From Auricularia sp. M13 (lineage: Eukaryota; Basidiomycota; Agaricomycetes; Auriculariales; Auriculariaceae): DNA of 64,000 nucleotides. Both the position numbers and the translations under genes were made by a program. Under the pieces are notes generated by a model. The model had not been told where the DNA came from and did no database searches. It saw nothing but the letters and a program-made list of their open reading frames with translations. Shown here piece by piece: positions 1 to 11,865 of this stretch; the first letter of the stretch is position 1, and the number at the start of each line of letters is the position of its first letter. The stretch lies in the NCBI GenBank assembly GCA_037042915.1, contig CM073199.1, positions 3,224,001 through 3,288,000 of the forward strand. Reading direction: 5' to 3'.

Positions 1-169
1 GGCAGCGCAGCGTACGAATGTCGATTTTGACGGTCTTGCCCGTCTCGCGGTTCAGCGCGTCACACCGGGCGACTTTGCGCGGGTACGACGCGGGGTCGAA
101 GTCCGGGTCAAGGATGGACGCCCAGGCCGCCGTGGCCAGCGCCAGCAGCGCGAGAGCTCTACGCGACAT
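1..169 (-). CDS. 5' end of a secreted-protein gene (partial)
   Basis: The reverse strand from the ATG at 169 is open to the window edge (56 codons). It begins MSRRALALLALATAAWA, a textbook signal peptide (basic n-region, Leu/Ala core, AWA cleavage site), followed by a mature start rich in D, P and R with one Cys. The region after cleavage (FDPASYPRKVARCDALNRE) reminds me of the N-termini of secreted fungal alpha/beta-hydrolases of the epoxide-hydrolase type. That is recollection of a family pattern only: no catalytic motif lies inside the window. The ORF is too short for a simple length filter, but the signal peptide makes it credible. Confidence 0.55.
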   Translation of the reverse strand, partial: MSRRALALLALATAAWASILDPDFDPASYPRKVARCDALNRETGKTVKIDIRTLRC

Positions 170-1299
170 GGTGGTAGGTGAAGAAGAGCAGGTCCCGGAG
201 TTCAGTGTGAGTTGATTTCGGAGAATGACGCGCACCGGGTCGGACAGGCGCAAGACGGGCGCTTGTATGATCTTCACGTGTCATAGCAAACGGAAGCGCT
301 CAGGGATCCCGAAAACGCCTATACCTGTGAGCGGGCAACAGAATATCTTTACAGCAATATACAGTAGTCTCATTCAACGTTGAAAGTTTGTGTGCCAAAG
401 ATCTCATAGCAACATAAGCACTACAAAATCACCGCAGCGTCGTCCAAGACACCAGGTATAATAGGCAAGGGATATCCTTCTGTAGAGAAACCTTGACAAG
501 CCCTCGTCCCCAGCAGTTGCCATTTCATAGCATTTCACAGCTTAATCACGCCAAGGACGCAGCGTTCGAGCTTAAAGAGCAAGGCACGCGAGCGCAAAAG
601 ACTCGCAATGCGTAAGGAAGAATTTAGAGGTCAGAATTTTACCTGCAGTTGCCATCGGAAGCGTTGAAGCCGAGGATGCACGGGATGCATCAATATTGAG
701 GCGCTTTGGTGCCGTTGGTCACACTGAGGCGCGTTCAATATTAGAGGTGGTTATTATCCTCGCTCAAGCATAATCCGAGTCATTGCATATGGCACATTCT
801 GTGGCCAGTTCGAAGTACTACAAGAGCTTCGCGCCGGCGGGAAAAAGGGACGGAACAACAGCGGAGTCCGAATTGCATGCATTGTCTCACTCGCAGCACC
901 AGTTGACTGATGTCCAGACAAGAGCAGCCATCGGATCAGCACCCCGCCTATTGTGACTCGCCTGTGGTAGCTCTCAGGGACGCCGTGATGCTCTGCTCGG
1001 ACGCTGCCCTGCTACGGAACGAAGTCATTGCTCTGCATCGAGACCAGAGGACAATGCTAGGACCATGGTCCAAGCATGGCGCGATGCTCCGAAGCTGAGA
1101 CCTCCGACTGTCTGGCCGGCTTGTGGGCTTGCTTCTTGAGACACCGACGCCGAAGCTTGGGCCCACATGATATATTATGAGGCGCTGTGGGCCTTGCTCT
1201 TGTTGCATAAAGCTGAACAGCTTGTCTCGCTCCTCCCACCACCATCCCTGCTCTCCCCCTCATCTGTGCACCCCACCCAGCCCCCAGCGCCCACTCGCA
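170..1299. other. Intergenic, divergent promoters
   Basis: Gene-free stretch between the leftward secreted-protein gene and the rightward gene at 1300. I see no repeat, RNA gene or convincing ORF; it presumably holds both promoters. Confidence 0.5.
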
Positions 1300-2165
1300 A
1301 TGTCAGCAGCAGCGCCCCCACCGCCGCCCCCGCCCCCGCACAACAACAACAATAACCATCTCGGCAACAACCATCCCGGCGCGCCGACGCAGCAGATGCA
1401 GCTCAAGCGGCACGGCGGCGTGATCTTCGTCGACGACGGCCACGGCAACCTGGTCAACTTGGACCCGACGCAGCCGCGCACGCACTCGAACGTGCCGCAG
1501 CACCGCGAGCCGTACGAGCCCGCGCCGCCCACCTGGGCGGAGATCGAGCGCGAGGAGCTGCTCGAGCGTAGAGAGAGGGCTGAGCGCCGCCAGGCGGAGG
1601 CCGACCGGCGCGCCGCGCAGCAGCGCCATGCGCCGCTGTTCGCGAATACGCAGGCGCTTCTGCAGCAGCGCCAGCAGCAGCAGGCGAACACGGGCAGCAG
1701 CTCGAACGCGAACACGAACGCGAACCGCGATGCGCCGCCGCCCATCGTGCCCTTCAACTTCCCGCCGCCCCCGCCCCAGCCGCCGTCGCGCAACGCGCCC
1801 TCGCCCTCGCCCTCGCGCAAGCGCGACGCCGGCGAGTCGCCCCCGCCGCTCCAGCCCAAGTCGAAGCGCGTCAAGAAGGAGGAGCCCGCGACGCCCGCCA
1901 ACTCGCCCACGCGCGCCACGCACCAGGTTCGTCTCTGTTTCGTCTTACTGCTGTCTGCGGAGCTCGATGCTCACTTCGTTCGCTCCTGCAGCCCCCGCCC
2001 CGCCGCCGCGTCCCGCGCGACCCGCCGGGCCCCTACACGCGCGAGGCGCCGCGCCGCAGCACGCGCATCCCGCTCCTCGCCCAGCGCCGCCGCGAGGCCG
2101 CCGAGCAGCAGGATGCGGGCGCGAAGAGCACTGCCAAGGGCAAGGGCAAGAAGTCGCGCAAGTAA
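1300..2165 (+). CDS. Low-complexity basic protein, 2 exons
   Basis: Model: 1300..1926 and 1992..2165, with a 65-nt GT-AG intron in phase 0; 266 aa. The N-terminus is MSAAAP followed by a Pro run and an Asn run. There is a coiled-coil-like E/R/A-rich stretch (EIEREELLERRERAERRQ, about residues 85-102), Gln- and Pro-rich linkers, a basic cluster (KSKRVKKEE) and a Lys-rich tail ending in GKKSRK. The tail has the look of a nuclear localisation signal. I do not recognise a domain. The C-rich region before the ATG and the strong GC3 bias fit a host gene. The in-frame extension upstream to 1177 is less likely than the ATG at 1300, whose context is better. Function unknown. Confidence 0.6.
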
Positions 2166-2701
2166 ATGCTGGCCTTTCTGCCCCGCCTCGGTGTACATAT
2201 CAGTTTTCGCAGCAACTGCGAATTTCGATTTCACTTGTAGTATAATACGCTCCTCGCTTTTGTCGCTCGTGCTTCTGTACTCTACTGTAATCTCGGTTTT
2301 GGTCTCGGTGTCAGGGCTGTATTTGTAGCTTGCTCTTTTGTAGTGTGTCGTCTCTATCTCTACTGACTCTTTTGGTTATCGGGTATTATGGACTCGTCTG
2401 TGTTGGTGTAATTGTAGCGATTCTTCATTTTTATAATGGACTTGGAATGGCCGGATTAATCTGGTTCTGCTGGACTTCAAAGCTCGAGCGAGCCCAATTG
2501 ATTCACGCAATTCCCTGGTTCCTTCCTGACATGTGATAGCTTGCGGCCGTTGACGAGGAAAGTTAGATTGACTGCTCAGTGCTCATGAGGAGTCCGAAGT
2601 GATACCAACCTGCCCTGAATCTGCAAAAATACGGCGAGAAATTTCCTCTCTCTCACCTGCAAGCTCAGAGTCGCCATTCTCTCCGACATCCACTCTGTGG
2701 G

Positions 2702-3226
2702 GTGAAAAGCGCCCGCCCCCGGATTCAGCTTATATTCCAGTTCAATGTGGCGCAGTCTCCGCAAGACGAGCGACCTCCCGACCATTCAGGAGCGCCGCGA
2801 AGGGCACCAAAAAACGTCGCGGAGCTCATCCCGCCCTTCCTCCGCTTTCAGCGTGGAGGGCCGTACTACTTCGGGAACAAGGTACGTCTCTGCGCTGGAA
2901 TGGTAAAGTAACTTCGGATGCACACGCTCGTCTGCAGCATCACCACTGCCAACTCAGCATCGCAGACCTCGAGCTGTACATTGTCTCGCTTGAGCTTGCC
3001 GCTATGTACGGTAGCAAAGATCCCTTCAAATCGGGGCAGTACCCCAAGCTTGCCAAATTGATCGAGACGCTCGATGGCGGCCGGGCAGGCGAATACGCTC
3101 GTACCCGTCGCCTTGGGTAATCTCTCTGCATGCCAAAGGCTCTAAGAGCTAACCAAATGCTGCAGAGCAAATTTGCGGTGGCATGAGGACCAGCAGAAGT
3201 GGGGTCCTCACGTTAAGAAGGCTTAG
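2702..3226 (+). pseudogene. Glutathione S-transferase-like C-terminal remnant
   Basis: Three exons can be joined: up to 2881, 2938..3116 and 3166..3226 (introns of 56 and 49 nt). The joined frame reads GGPYYFGNK, then LSIADLELYIVSLELA, then a Lys/Trp-rich end and a stop. The arrangement 'GPYFxGNK ... ADLxLY' is the signature of the GST C-terminal helical domain. I cannot find the N-terminal thioredoxin-fold half, and the first 100 nt of the left exon do not look like GST, so this is a fragment or a gene with a lost 5' end. It is unrelated in position to the complete omega-type GST at 27,264-28,216. Confidence 0.4.
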
Positions 3227-3650
3227 ATCGATGGTTTCGAGCAAGCGCCGCTGCCGTAGATCGATTCTATTGAAATTGTATCTCACAAGTTGAAATTGAA
3301 CCCCATGAATCCGCATAACTACTGTGGAGAAACAAGTGGACAAGCGATCAGTTTGTTGAGTTGAAGTCACGTGATCGGCCGATGTTTGAAGATGAACCAC
3401 GCCTCCTTTTGCATCTCCACCACGTCTGCACTGAGCACCCCGTTATAAAGCCAAGCTTTCGGAAGTTGAACCGTTCATCATTCTTCCTCTCACCAACACT
3501 CCTTCTCGTTGAGCGCTGCGCGTTCCTGTACAACCTCCAAGTTTAATCACCTACTGCTCCTAATCGATAATCAATGGCTGGATTGCTTACACCCGTGCGT
3601 CCAAGCTGCCCACTGACAAGATAGCGACCATCATTCTGACCTGCAGACAC

Positions 3651-5270
3651 ATGCAGCCCACCACTCCTTACAAAGGCCAGAAGCAGCAGCGCCGCGCGCC
3701 GCTGACGACTGTCGACCTGAATCTTGCTCGACCCTCAAACCACGATGTTCGTTTCGGCTTCAACAAGACCGCCAAGCCGAAGCAGCTTTCCTTCGACGAG
3801 CACCGGACCGAACAGCCTGCCAAAGCTGGCCCCAGTGCGCGCGAACGGTCCCGTCCAGAGCCGAGATGGTTGGGCGAGCCCATCTTCCTCGTGCCGAAGC
3901 GCAGCGACCGCGAGGAGTCGTACGAGCCGTTCGGCGAGCCGATCTTTCTGCGCGAGACGCGCACCGCGGCGAGGCCTCTTACGCCGCCGCCTGAGCCGCT
4001 GCCGGTGGAATGGTCGAGCGCCCTGCTGCACAGCGCGCATGGCGGCGCGGGCGCGAAGGTCAAGAACCTGTGCACCAAGGGTCGCGCCGTAGAGGCTGCC
4101 AAGGACAAGTCCCTGCCAGTGACCGTGGTACGTCATGAGCACTCGTATTGGTTGAGATTGCTGATGACAGCGTCAGCCATTGTCCATCTCCAAGACGCGC
4201 GTCGACAATCCGAACAAGACCCCTTGTGCTCGTGGTGTCCAGGCGAAGAGGCGCAAGGTCCTGTCGTGGCGAGCGACACAAAAGCTTATCTTCCAGGACG
4301 ACGACTACACGACTCAGCCCAGCTCGTGGCAGGCGCTGCAAGACCGCATCTTCCGCGATGACCCAGACGACGAGTCTCGAGCGAGAGTGTCCTCTCAGGC
4401 GGCGCGCGTCCCCGTTCATAAGAAGAAAGAGCCGCTGTTCCTGCCGTGGGACTCAGAGGACGAGAGGTGCAAGCACAACAAGCTTTGGTCGGAGCACAAA
4501 CCCCTGTGGCCGTCGCACGACGAGAATAAGGCAGTCCATGGACAGGTCACGCGGCAGGAGTCGATGCTACTCGACGACGCGGACGGTCATCAGGCAGCAC
4601 CCCTTCCGAAGCGCGAGCCGCTCTTTCTGCCGTATAGCGACTCCGAGGACGATATGAGCGAACAGGCCAGGTATATTCCGATGCACGTGGTGCCGCGCGT
4701 ATCGTCCTTGTTCTCCGACGTCGAAGATGAGACGAGTCCGGCGGGCAGCAACGTCGACAATGCGCCAACGTCTCTCGACGAGCCTGCGGATGCCGCAGAC
4801 GAAATGTTTGGATATCGGGCTCCCAGGTGCCGGAAAATGCCAGAGCAGCGATGTGAAGGCGATGTCGTGATGCACGACGCTGTCCCCTCCACGAGCAACA
4901 AGCTAAAGCGCGGCGCGGTCGACGAGGCGCAAGAGCGCGAACGCAGTGCTCCCAAACGCCGCCGGGTGCAGAACGAACCAGATATTGCGAAGCAGGCGCG
5001 ACGTGCCCACAGCAAAAAGGGCATATCTCGAATGGTGGCCTCGAAGAATGCGTCGAAGTCTACCCAAAATGTGTCTGTGGCTGCCAGCAAGAAGCGCCAA
5101 GTGGCGAAAAGAGTGCGTAATATCTCGCTTTGGGTAGCGCGAGCCTTGCTGACTTTCCCCAGATTTCGAAAGATGCTGACGACGGTGACGATGGGATGAA
5201 GGGGCTTGCGCCGAACCATCCCTGGCTCAAAGTCATGCGCAAGCTCGCAATCGTATCGCCGTTCTACTGA
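3651..5270 (+). CDS. Disordered protein with repeated EP(L/I)FLP-type motifs
   Basis: Model: 3651..4127, 4177..5112, 5163..5270 (introns 49 and 50 nt); 506 aa. An upstream GTGCGT...CTGCAG segment (about 3594-3646) probably is a 5'UTR intron. The protein is acidic/basic low complexity with an imperfectly repeated short motif: EPIFL at residues 76-80 and 96-100, EPLFLP at 244-249 and 306-311, and weaker relatives KLIFQDDD, DRIFRDDPDDE and KPLWPSHDE. Each is followed by an acidic or Ser/Asp patch. A basic cluster (PKRRR) lies near residue 430. This pattern suggests a nuclear scaffold presenting multiple docking motifs to one partner. No known domain is recognised. Confidence 0.65.
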
Positions 5271-6168
5271 TAGGCATATCAGCCTCCCTGGCCTTTCCCT
5301 TCGATTTTGACGATGCCTCGTAACCCTACACAACCCGTCTTTTCGGATCAGCATTGGTGAAGACTCGTTCATTCGACTTCCACATACCTTACACGACTTC
5401 CTGCCTGCTAATTCCTTCGTTATTGTAGCCTGTGCGAACCCTGCCATTCCTTACCTACTATATATCAATACACATTCAATATGCCCATCCTGTGCGTTCG
5501 TATACGAAGATACATAAGGTCGATGAAAAAGCGAAAAGTTAAATCGGTCAACTCCGCACCTCTTCCGTCAACCATTTCGGCCTTCGCAATCATTCGGCAT
5601 GTAAAGGTCAGACTGCCAGCTCGCAGCGGGTAAGCGTTTGCCTTCATCTGTAGGCATGGTAATGATAATCAACCACAAGAGCGTAGAGCGCTCTCGAATC
5701 TGCGCGTGCTCGACGCAACTAATGTTCTCAGGTAACCGCAGCGCTTCGCGGGTCCCGCAGGCATTTTGTTCAGCTCTTAGCGCCCTCGTCTGGCTTACGG
5801 TCGCTTACTTTCAGCAGGTAACCTACCTGCTTTGCCGTCGACATTGCTGCAGTGCGCCTGCTATCGCCATCAACTGCAGGCCGCAAGCCACGCCGTACTG
5901 CAGCTATACCCTGGTGCTATCTGGATTATTGTAGACGGCGTGCTCGACACCACCAACTAGCTATCCGGAAGGTTGCCACGCGTGACTTTTACATTGGGCA
6001 ATAGTTCCCAATCGTTGACTTCGCTTGTGGCTGCCTTCGGCTTTGCTGGTCCACGCAACACGCACAGCTCAATATTCGGCCGAAGTCGACAGACCAACGG
6101 ATTAAGGATGAGAGTACGGAACGTGTGTGCCCGTCTATTCAACCTTGTTAACCTACAGACTCTTTCCA
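5271..6168. other. Intergenic
   Basis: 3' untranslated sequence of the preceding gene, then about 0.8 kb in which I find no supported coding, RNA or repeat feature. Short ORFs here lack codon bias. Confidence 0.45.
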
Positions 6169-6759
6169 CTAAGCACTAGCAGGCACGCTTTTCCCAGCAG
6201 CTTTCATCCAGCCCAACTGCCTGATCCTCGCGTTCGCTCTTTCCGTCGCGTTGAAGACCAAGTTGGTAAAGACAGTCGTGGGCGAGCTAGACCGCGCGGG
6301 GACGGGCAGGCCTTCGGGCTGAGGGATCGGCCCTACTGGCGCACTCTTCGCTACGATGGAGCGCGGTACGGCGGGCCCCATCTTGACGATGGTGTCGTCC
6401 GCCCAGCGACGCGCACACGTCCCGCCAGGGTTCATATCACTGCGCTGGAACCCGTCAAGCGCGTTCTTCTGGTTTACGAGGCAGCGCCAGTTTGCGCCGA
6501 TGGGGTCCAGGCCGCCGGGGTTAACGATCTCGTAGAGCGAGAGGACGCCCACTTGCGTGTAGTCCTCGACGTTATCTCCAATATTGCGTCAGCGCTGCTC
6601 GACCCAAAGATTTTGACGCTCACTGGTGTTAGAGTAGTCATCCGGGACGCAGCTATCGGCGTTGATGGCGTTCAGGAAGGTCGAGGTGCTGGAGCTCTGG
6701 ACACTGTTCTTATAGGCGTCGACGGCGTGGCCCACCTCGTGCTGCATCGCGAAAACGGG
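6169..6759 (-). pseudogene. Zinc metalloprotease (HEVGH) 3' part, broken
   Basis: The reverse strand reads QEPVFAMQHEVGHAVDAYKN. This contains the HExxH zinc-binding motif of fungal HEXXH peptidases resembling conidiation-specific Con-13-like proteins. It is followed by further family-like sequence (NPGGLDPIGANWRC, GGTCARRWADD) to a stop at 6169. Two lesions are visible. There is an in-frame TGA at 6589-6591 in otherwise continuous coding. Immediately upstream of the HEVGH exon, the gene is interrupted by an inverted Plavaka fragment (6745-8473). A 15-nt direct repeat, CATCGCGAAAACGGG, is present at 6745-6759 and again at 8474-8488 across the insertion. The upstream half of the peptidase is not recognisable to the right of the insert. 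Confidence 0.6.
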
Positions 6760-8473
6760 TTCCTGATTAACCGTGCGCTCGGGCGGGTCTGATCACTCCG
6801 ACCACTTGCTCGAGCTATGAGGCTTCCTGCCCGTACTGCAAACCACAAATTAGCTCCGAAAGTCGGTCGAGACCGGAGTGCGCGCGCAAGTGCATTTCGT
6901 CTTTGGGTGAATACTTGACCATCGGTCTGATATTGCGGCTGTATCGTTGACCTAGTTACTTCAGAAGTGCATTCGGGATGGCGCACAGAACCAGAGGTAT
7001 GCAAACATTGTGTATACTGCAATAAGAGACTATCACACATGAATCAAGCACATACAGCCGTCCGTTGCTTCAGACATTCTGGGAAGCAGGCTTTGAAACT
7101 AGATTACTAGAATACAGTTTGGTAGGTGTGGGGGGTGTGGAATGAGTTGATGTAGAAATTATCGCACTTCTCCAAGCAGTCATCATTTGTGACGTCGAGA
7201 TTGCTTGCCTTCTCGTCAAATGCTGGGACCAGTGGGCATGGCTGAACGATACTCGACAGCGGTACGATCCGGTGTTTCCGAGTTACGCCATCATCTGCAA
7301 ATGCGCGGGTGACGGGATAGAACAACAGATTTTCGTCAACCTCGTCTTCCCGAGTGAAGTCATGAATGTAGGCCAACACACGAGGAAATCGTGGAGGTAG
7401 CATTTTGGATGCTGCAAGACGCTCTTGTGCAGAGCAGAAGAAGAGCCGAACCTGAGCAACATCGAGATCTATTTCATAATTGAGTAACGTTGCATGCGAA
7501 CTCGTATGAAATACCACTTGCCTGCAATCCCGTCTTGCATCTCATTGGACTCTGGATTTGAGTCCACAAAGACCGCATGATACCGCCCAAACCTATCCTT
7601 CCCCACTGGTGGGCGAGCAAGGATAGATTTGATCTCTGGCTCGCCATCGTTCCCATCGGGAACGGGCAACGTGATGCGAACACGGAACCATACGTCAATC
7701 TTTTGCCATGCATCTGGAAGTCCTGCACGCTGTGCTGACGGTTGACCGACCGCAAGGAATGCAGCAAGATGAGTGGCAAGGTCTGGGAGATTGTGTTCGC
7801 GCATGACCGTTGAGATTGGTTTTGCGACGAGGGAAGCACGCTTTGCCACTCGATGTGAAATCAAAGTGTGCAGAGGACGGCTGACAGGCAGAACAGACTC
7901 ATCGGCAGTTTCTGAAGCAAATGTGTCGTCCTCGTCGTCCATGTCCGGCGATGGTTTGTTGCCAAGGTCGTGGACACCATGCCGCCATTCAAGGTACTCG
8001 TCATGCTGCAGTGCGCATTCGATGCGTTGCAAGTAGCTCAGCATTTGAACCTCTGGCTCCTTGCGGTTTGTTGCACGGAATGCCTTCTTCACATTATCAA
8101 CGTGATAATGCTCCGTAACCTCCGTAGAGTAATTATCGACGGTTCCAAGATCCAGAATATTGGCGGTATAGTGATGCCGAGTGTGCAACTTCGGAATGTT
8201 GAAATGAGGAATGACTTCGCCGCCCTTGCCGATGCGCCCACGCTCAGTAATAAAGACCTGCTTGTTCTGGTGATAGATTGCATTGACCTCGTTCAAGTGA
8301 TGTGCAACCGAAACTGGCATGCTGGTATAGCGAGCAGTGTAGATGAAGTCCAGTTCTGCTCGAGTTGCTCTGAGAGCTCGGGAAGAAGCTGCCCCATTCA
8401 AGACGCCCAGAAATTCGCGCTCGACGTCTCGAGCATCCTTAATGCTCCACTGTGACATCTTCGAAATACCACT
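6745..8473 (-). mobile_element. Inverted partial copy of the Plavaka element
   Basis: This 1,729-bp segment is the reverse complement of 13962-15689. All long translated stretches in the two copies are identical, and the copies differ in length by one nucleotide. It carries only the C-terminal half of the transposase (from SGISKM onward) plus the 3' flank. The 5' boundary is abrupt. Here the coding frame stays open through the position where the longer copy has lost a C (CTTCCCTCG here versus CTTCCTCG there), so the fragment keeps the undamaged frame. It lies within the metalloprotease pseudogene. Confidence 0.85.
7107..8473 (-). pseudogene. Plavaka transposase, C-terminal fragment (in-frame copy)
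   Basis: Codons matching the second half of the transposase at 12,160-15,327, without its zinc finger or N-terminal catalytic region. The reading frame runs to an internal GC-AG intron (GCAAGT donor) and then the last 121 codons to the stop at 7107. It cannot encode an active enzyme alone. Its value is that it preserves the reading frame lost in the long copy. Confidence 0.75.
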
Positions 8474-8831
8474 CATCGCGAAAACGGGATCCGAGGTTGG
8501 CGCGGTTTGAGAGCTCGGCGGAGCTCTGGGAGGACGCCGAGCGATCAACCGACCAGAGCTCCACCAACGTTTACCCATATCCTCATTTCTCCGGCAACTA
8601 GCCCAAGCATCCCGAGCTCGTCGAGCTCTGGGTGCTCGGGGCGGTCTGAATGGTTGACGAGCAGCCCGAGACAGCAGAGCTCTGTACGGTCATAGTAAAT
8701 AGCTTGCTCTGCTTTCATCTCAGGGGCACGATTTAATTCATCAAATCATAGTCTATTGCAGATGCTGCAGCTACCTAAAACTATCCTAAGCATAAGGTGT
8801 AATATAGAGGATCATATCAGAAGTGGAGGAA

Positions 8832-11800
8832 CTACAGCATGTCAAAGTCGGGTGATTCATCGACATTGCACGACAATGCGGACCTGGATAGTATGAGGAC
8901 AAGCGGGGGGCGACAAACGAGTGCGCGACACACCGTAGCGCCCTGCAGTGATCGGCACGCATAGTATCCATGAGCGGCCGCTTCTCAGCGTTCTTCGTGT
9001 CGAAGGCCGCCGTTGCAAACTCCTTGAATTTGTCGTATACCGCGCTGTACTCCCCGCCATTGAAAGTGCCTTGAGCCTTGGTTGGCCCCGCAATGAAGTC
9101 GAGCGAGTGCTTGACCTTGTACGGCATTAGCACCCCGTTGAATTGCGACAAAAAACACACCAGAGTGCATGCGAAGGCATACATGCCAAATGGTATGCCG
9201 TCCTTGAGATCCTCGGGGACGTTGGCGAATACGGAGCCGCGTTCGGAAAGGGAGGCAGTCTTGAGGACGACAATAATAGTGCCGATGACAACCGGGTGAG
9301 CAAATGCAAGTGAAAGTTCCTAAAAAACTATCAGCCTGGGTGAGGAGATGGGCCCGCGGCCGTAGCGATGGCGCGGGAATCACGAGCACGGTGGTCGGGA
9401 CGCAGGGCAGCACACCTGCGAGGTGCTTGCGTCGGGATACGGGCACGGGAGCACACGCGCGTGTCCCGTCGCGGCCGCAGTTGCCGTTGTGTGGCACGGC
9501 AAGCGCGGGCGCAGGTCGCACCGCAGCGCACCAAGTACGACGAGCTCCGGCGCAAGATCGCGTACCTGGAGGCGCTCTTCGCCCCGCTCGCCACTGCCGC
9601 CGCCGCGACCGGCAGCACGCCCGTCCCGATGTGCGCCCTGCCGCCGCCGCCGCCCGTCGCGTACGGCCCGCCGCGCAGCTCTGTGAGCCCGCCGCACAGC
9701 CCGCTCGCACGTGTGCAGTGCCGCAGATGTACGCGCAGTTGCGGGCACACCGCGGTACTGGAATGCGTCGCACGCTGCGGTGCAGTCCTGCACACATCGC
9801 CTGCGCGGGCATGGGCATGCGGGCGTCCGCGGAACAGCACGCGACGCACACATGTGTGCCGTCGTGGCCGCGCTACCGGCATGCGACGTACGCCGTGCTG
9901 CGTGTGGGCACTGCCGACGCATGCTGTCGTTGCCTATGCGCGCGTCGGGGTGCTGCGGGCCCGCGCAGACCGGACGTGGGCATGTGGGCGTCCGTGACGC
10001 TGCATGGAACCTGCAGCCACGTCGTAAGCATGCCGCACTGCGGCGCCCGCGCGGCGTGCAGCGCCGCACATGCATGGGCGTGCATGCGCCGCAGACGCTC
10101 GCGCACGTCACCTTTGTGGGCGTGTGCAGATGCGTGGCCATGCGAGCATGCAGCGCCGCGCGCGCTCGCGTGCAGCACGTACTGCTGCGCGCTGTTCTTG
10201 CGTAGCTCCCTGTCTTCGCCGATCCGGTGATAGAAGTAGTAAAGACTCACTTTTGTCGAGCCATCGGCGTTCTTGACTTTGCAAGGGGCAAACATGAAGA
10301 TAGACTTGAGCTTGAGGTCCGTTGCCCGTGCCTTTGCATCCTTTTCACCCAGGCCTTCAAAGCCGAGGTGCGTGCGGACTGCCTTCATGGCCACCGACTT
10401 GAAGCTGCCGCGGAACGCAGATAGCGAGTTGTAAAGCTGAGCAATAATTAGTACAGAGAAAAATGAGCGGAAATGCACGTTACAAGTGTGTAGAACTGGG
10501 GGATGAGCTGGCGCCGCGCCGAGTTGGGACGGAAGATCGCCCAAGTATAAGCTGTGCCCACGAGTGGGTTGATATCCCGCTGCTCCTTGGGGAATGCGAG
10601 GTGGAAGACGATGTCGATATAGAAGCGGGCCTTCATCAGTTCAAAGAACCCGCTTGAGGACTCCGTGAGCGATTTCTGCAAATTAGTGGGTTCACCGGGC
10701 TTGAAGTTTGGCATGGGAAGTCCGGGAGCCATGGGGATTGGACCTGCAGCGGGTGTAGACGGACTCGGGGAAGACGACGAAGGTGCGTTTGGAAGCGATG
10801 CGACAGGGGGAATTGGCTGATTGATCTGTGCGGGTGACGAGCTGCGCGATAGCGATGACGATGAAAATGTGAAGAAGGGGTCCAGGGGTGACAGGGGCAT
10901 GGTTGGGAAGTTTGGGCTTTGCATGGATTGGAGCAGCTGCGCGTCTGACATACGACTGGGTGTTGGGGTACCAGGGAATCCAGATGCTGACGCAGGCACA
11001 GCGGGTGTTTGCCCCGAGGAAATAGACATCGAGCGGCGGCTTGGAGTCTGCAGCATCCCACCTACGAGAGCGTCTGCAGTAGATCCTCCCGCCGCCTGTC
11101 GTGCTGATCATACATCAGGACCTCGCATCTGCAAACAAATCCACAAAAAAACGCACCTGCATTCATGGCCACGAGCTTCTGTAGGCGGGCATTATGCTCC
11201 TGGGCTGCCGGTGCCCCGGAGTGCTTGCGCTTTAGCACAGTCAATTCATGTGTAAGCCTGGCCACGAGCTGTCCATACCTTCACACCGAATACGACATCT
11301 GCATCAGAGACAACTTGAAATCCTGGTGTCGGCAGCGCAGAGCTCGGCCTGGCCGCATCGTTTGGAACTGGCTGGTTGGGAGGTTGTGGTTGCGAAAAGA
11401 AGAGCAGGTTGCCGTCGGACTCGAAAAACTGGTCCGCATCGCGATTGGCATCGGCGGTCTGATCATCCTGAATGATTGATATGAGCTTGCAGCCCTGCAA
11501 TGTGTTCTGTTGAGCACATACCTGCTGTTCATTAATTGGCTGGTCCTCCGTTTCCACGTCCATATTCTCAGGGGATTGATCGTCATCGGGGACCGGCTTT
11601 GAACGACGAGTTACGCGCTTCTGTAGACAAACAACCAGACGTCAACTGCAGGTAATAGGTGGTTTGGGAGAAGGTCACAAACTGTTTGAGCTGGTGTACC
11701 TCCGCGAGCGCCGCCACGGCCAGGACCTTCACCTCCACGACCACGACCACCACGACCACGACCTCGACCACGGCCATCGGTGCTCTCCGGGACTTGGGCA

Positions 11801-11865
11801 GGCTGTAAATTGTCTTCTTGGGGAGCTGTGTTGTTCGTATCCGCCTTTTTCCTCTTTGGAGGCAT
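8832..11865 (-). CDS. DUF6532-type protein, 9 exons
   Basis: Exons on the reverse strand: 11865-11683, 11620-11522, 11467-11279, 11223-11157, 11103-10484, 10436-10179, 9319-9161, 9115-8934, 8883-8832; 602 aa. All junctions keep frame. The introns are 45-62 nt except one of 859 nt. The N-terminus is MPPKRKK with an RG-rich box (residues 33-58), then a Ser/Pro-rich linker (MLQTPSRRSMS...). The C-terminal half matches the pattern I know for the Agaricomycete DUF6532 domain: LYNSLSAFRGSFK near the start, FAHPVVIGTIIVVL in the middle, and IPFGMYAFACTL followed by GEYSAVYDKF near the end. The function of this domain is unknown. It is common in lineage-specific basidiomycete genes, and the RG box hints at nucleic-acid binding. 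Confidence 0.7.
9320..10178 (-). repeat. 859-nt GC-rich repetitive intron
   Basis: Between exons 6 and 7 of the DUF6532-type gene lies GC-rich sequence with degenerate tandem units built from GGGCATGCGGGCGTCC-like blocks (about 9,806 and 9,976) and GCATGGGCGTGCATGCGCC. It ends in a normal branch-like CTGATAG and a T-run acceptor. The donor (TAC|GTGCTG) is the only one that keeps phase, and it is weak. Long ORFs inside it on both strands are a consequence of GC content. Confidence 0.55.

Noticed and set aside
9304-10230. Plus-strand Cys/Arg/His-rich frame of 308 codons
   Set aside because: Falls in the GC-rich repetitive intron. Many overlapping frames on both strands show it is compositional.
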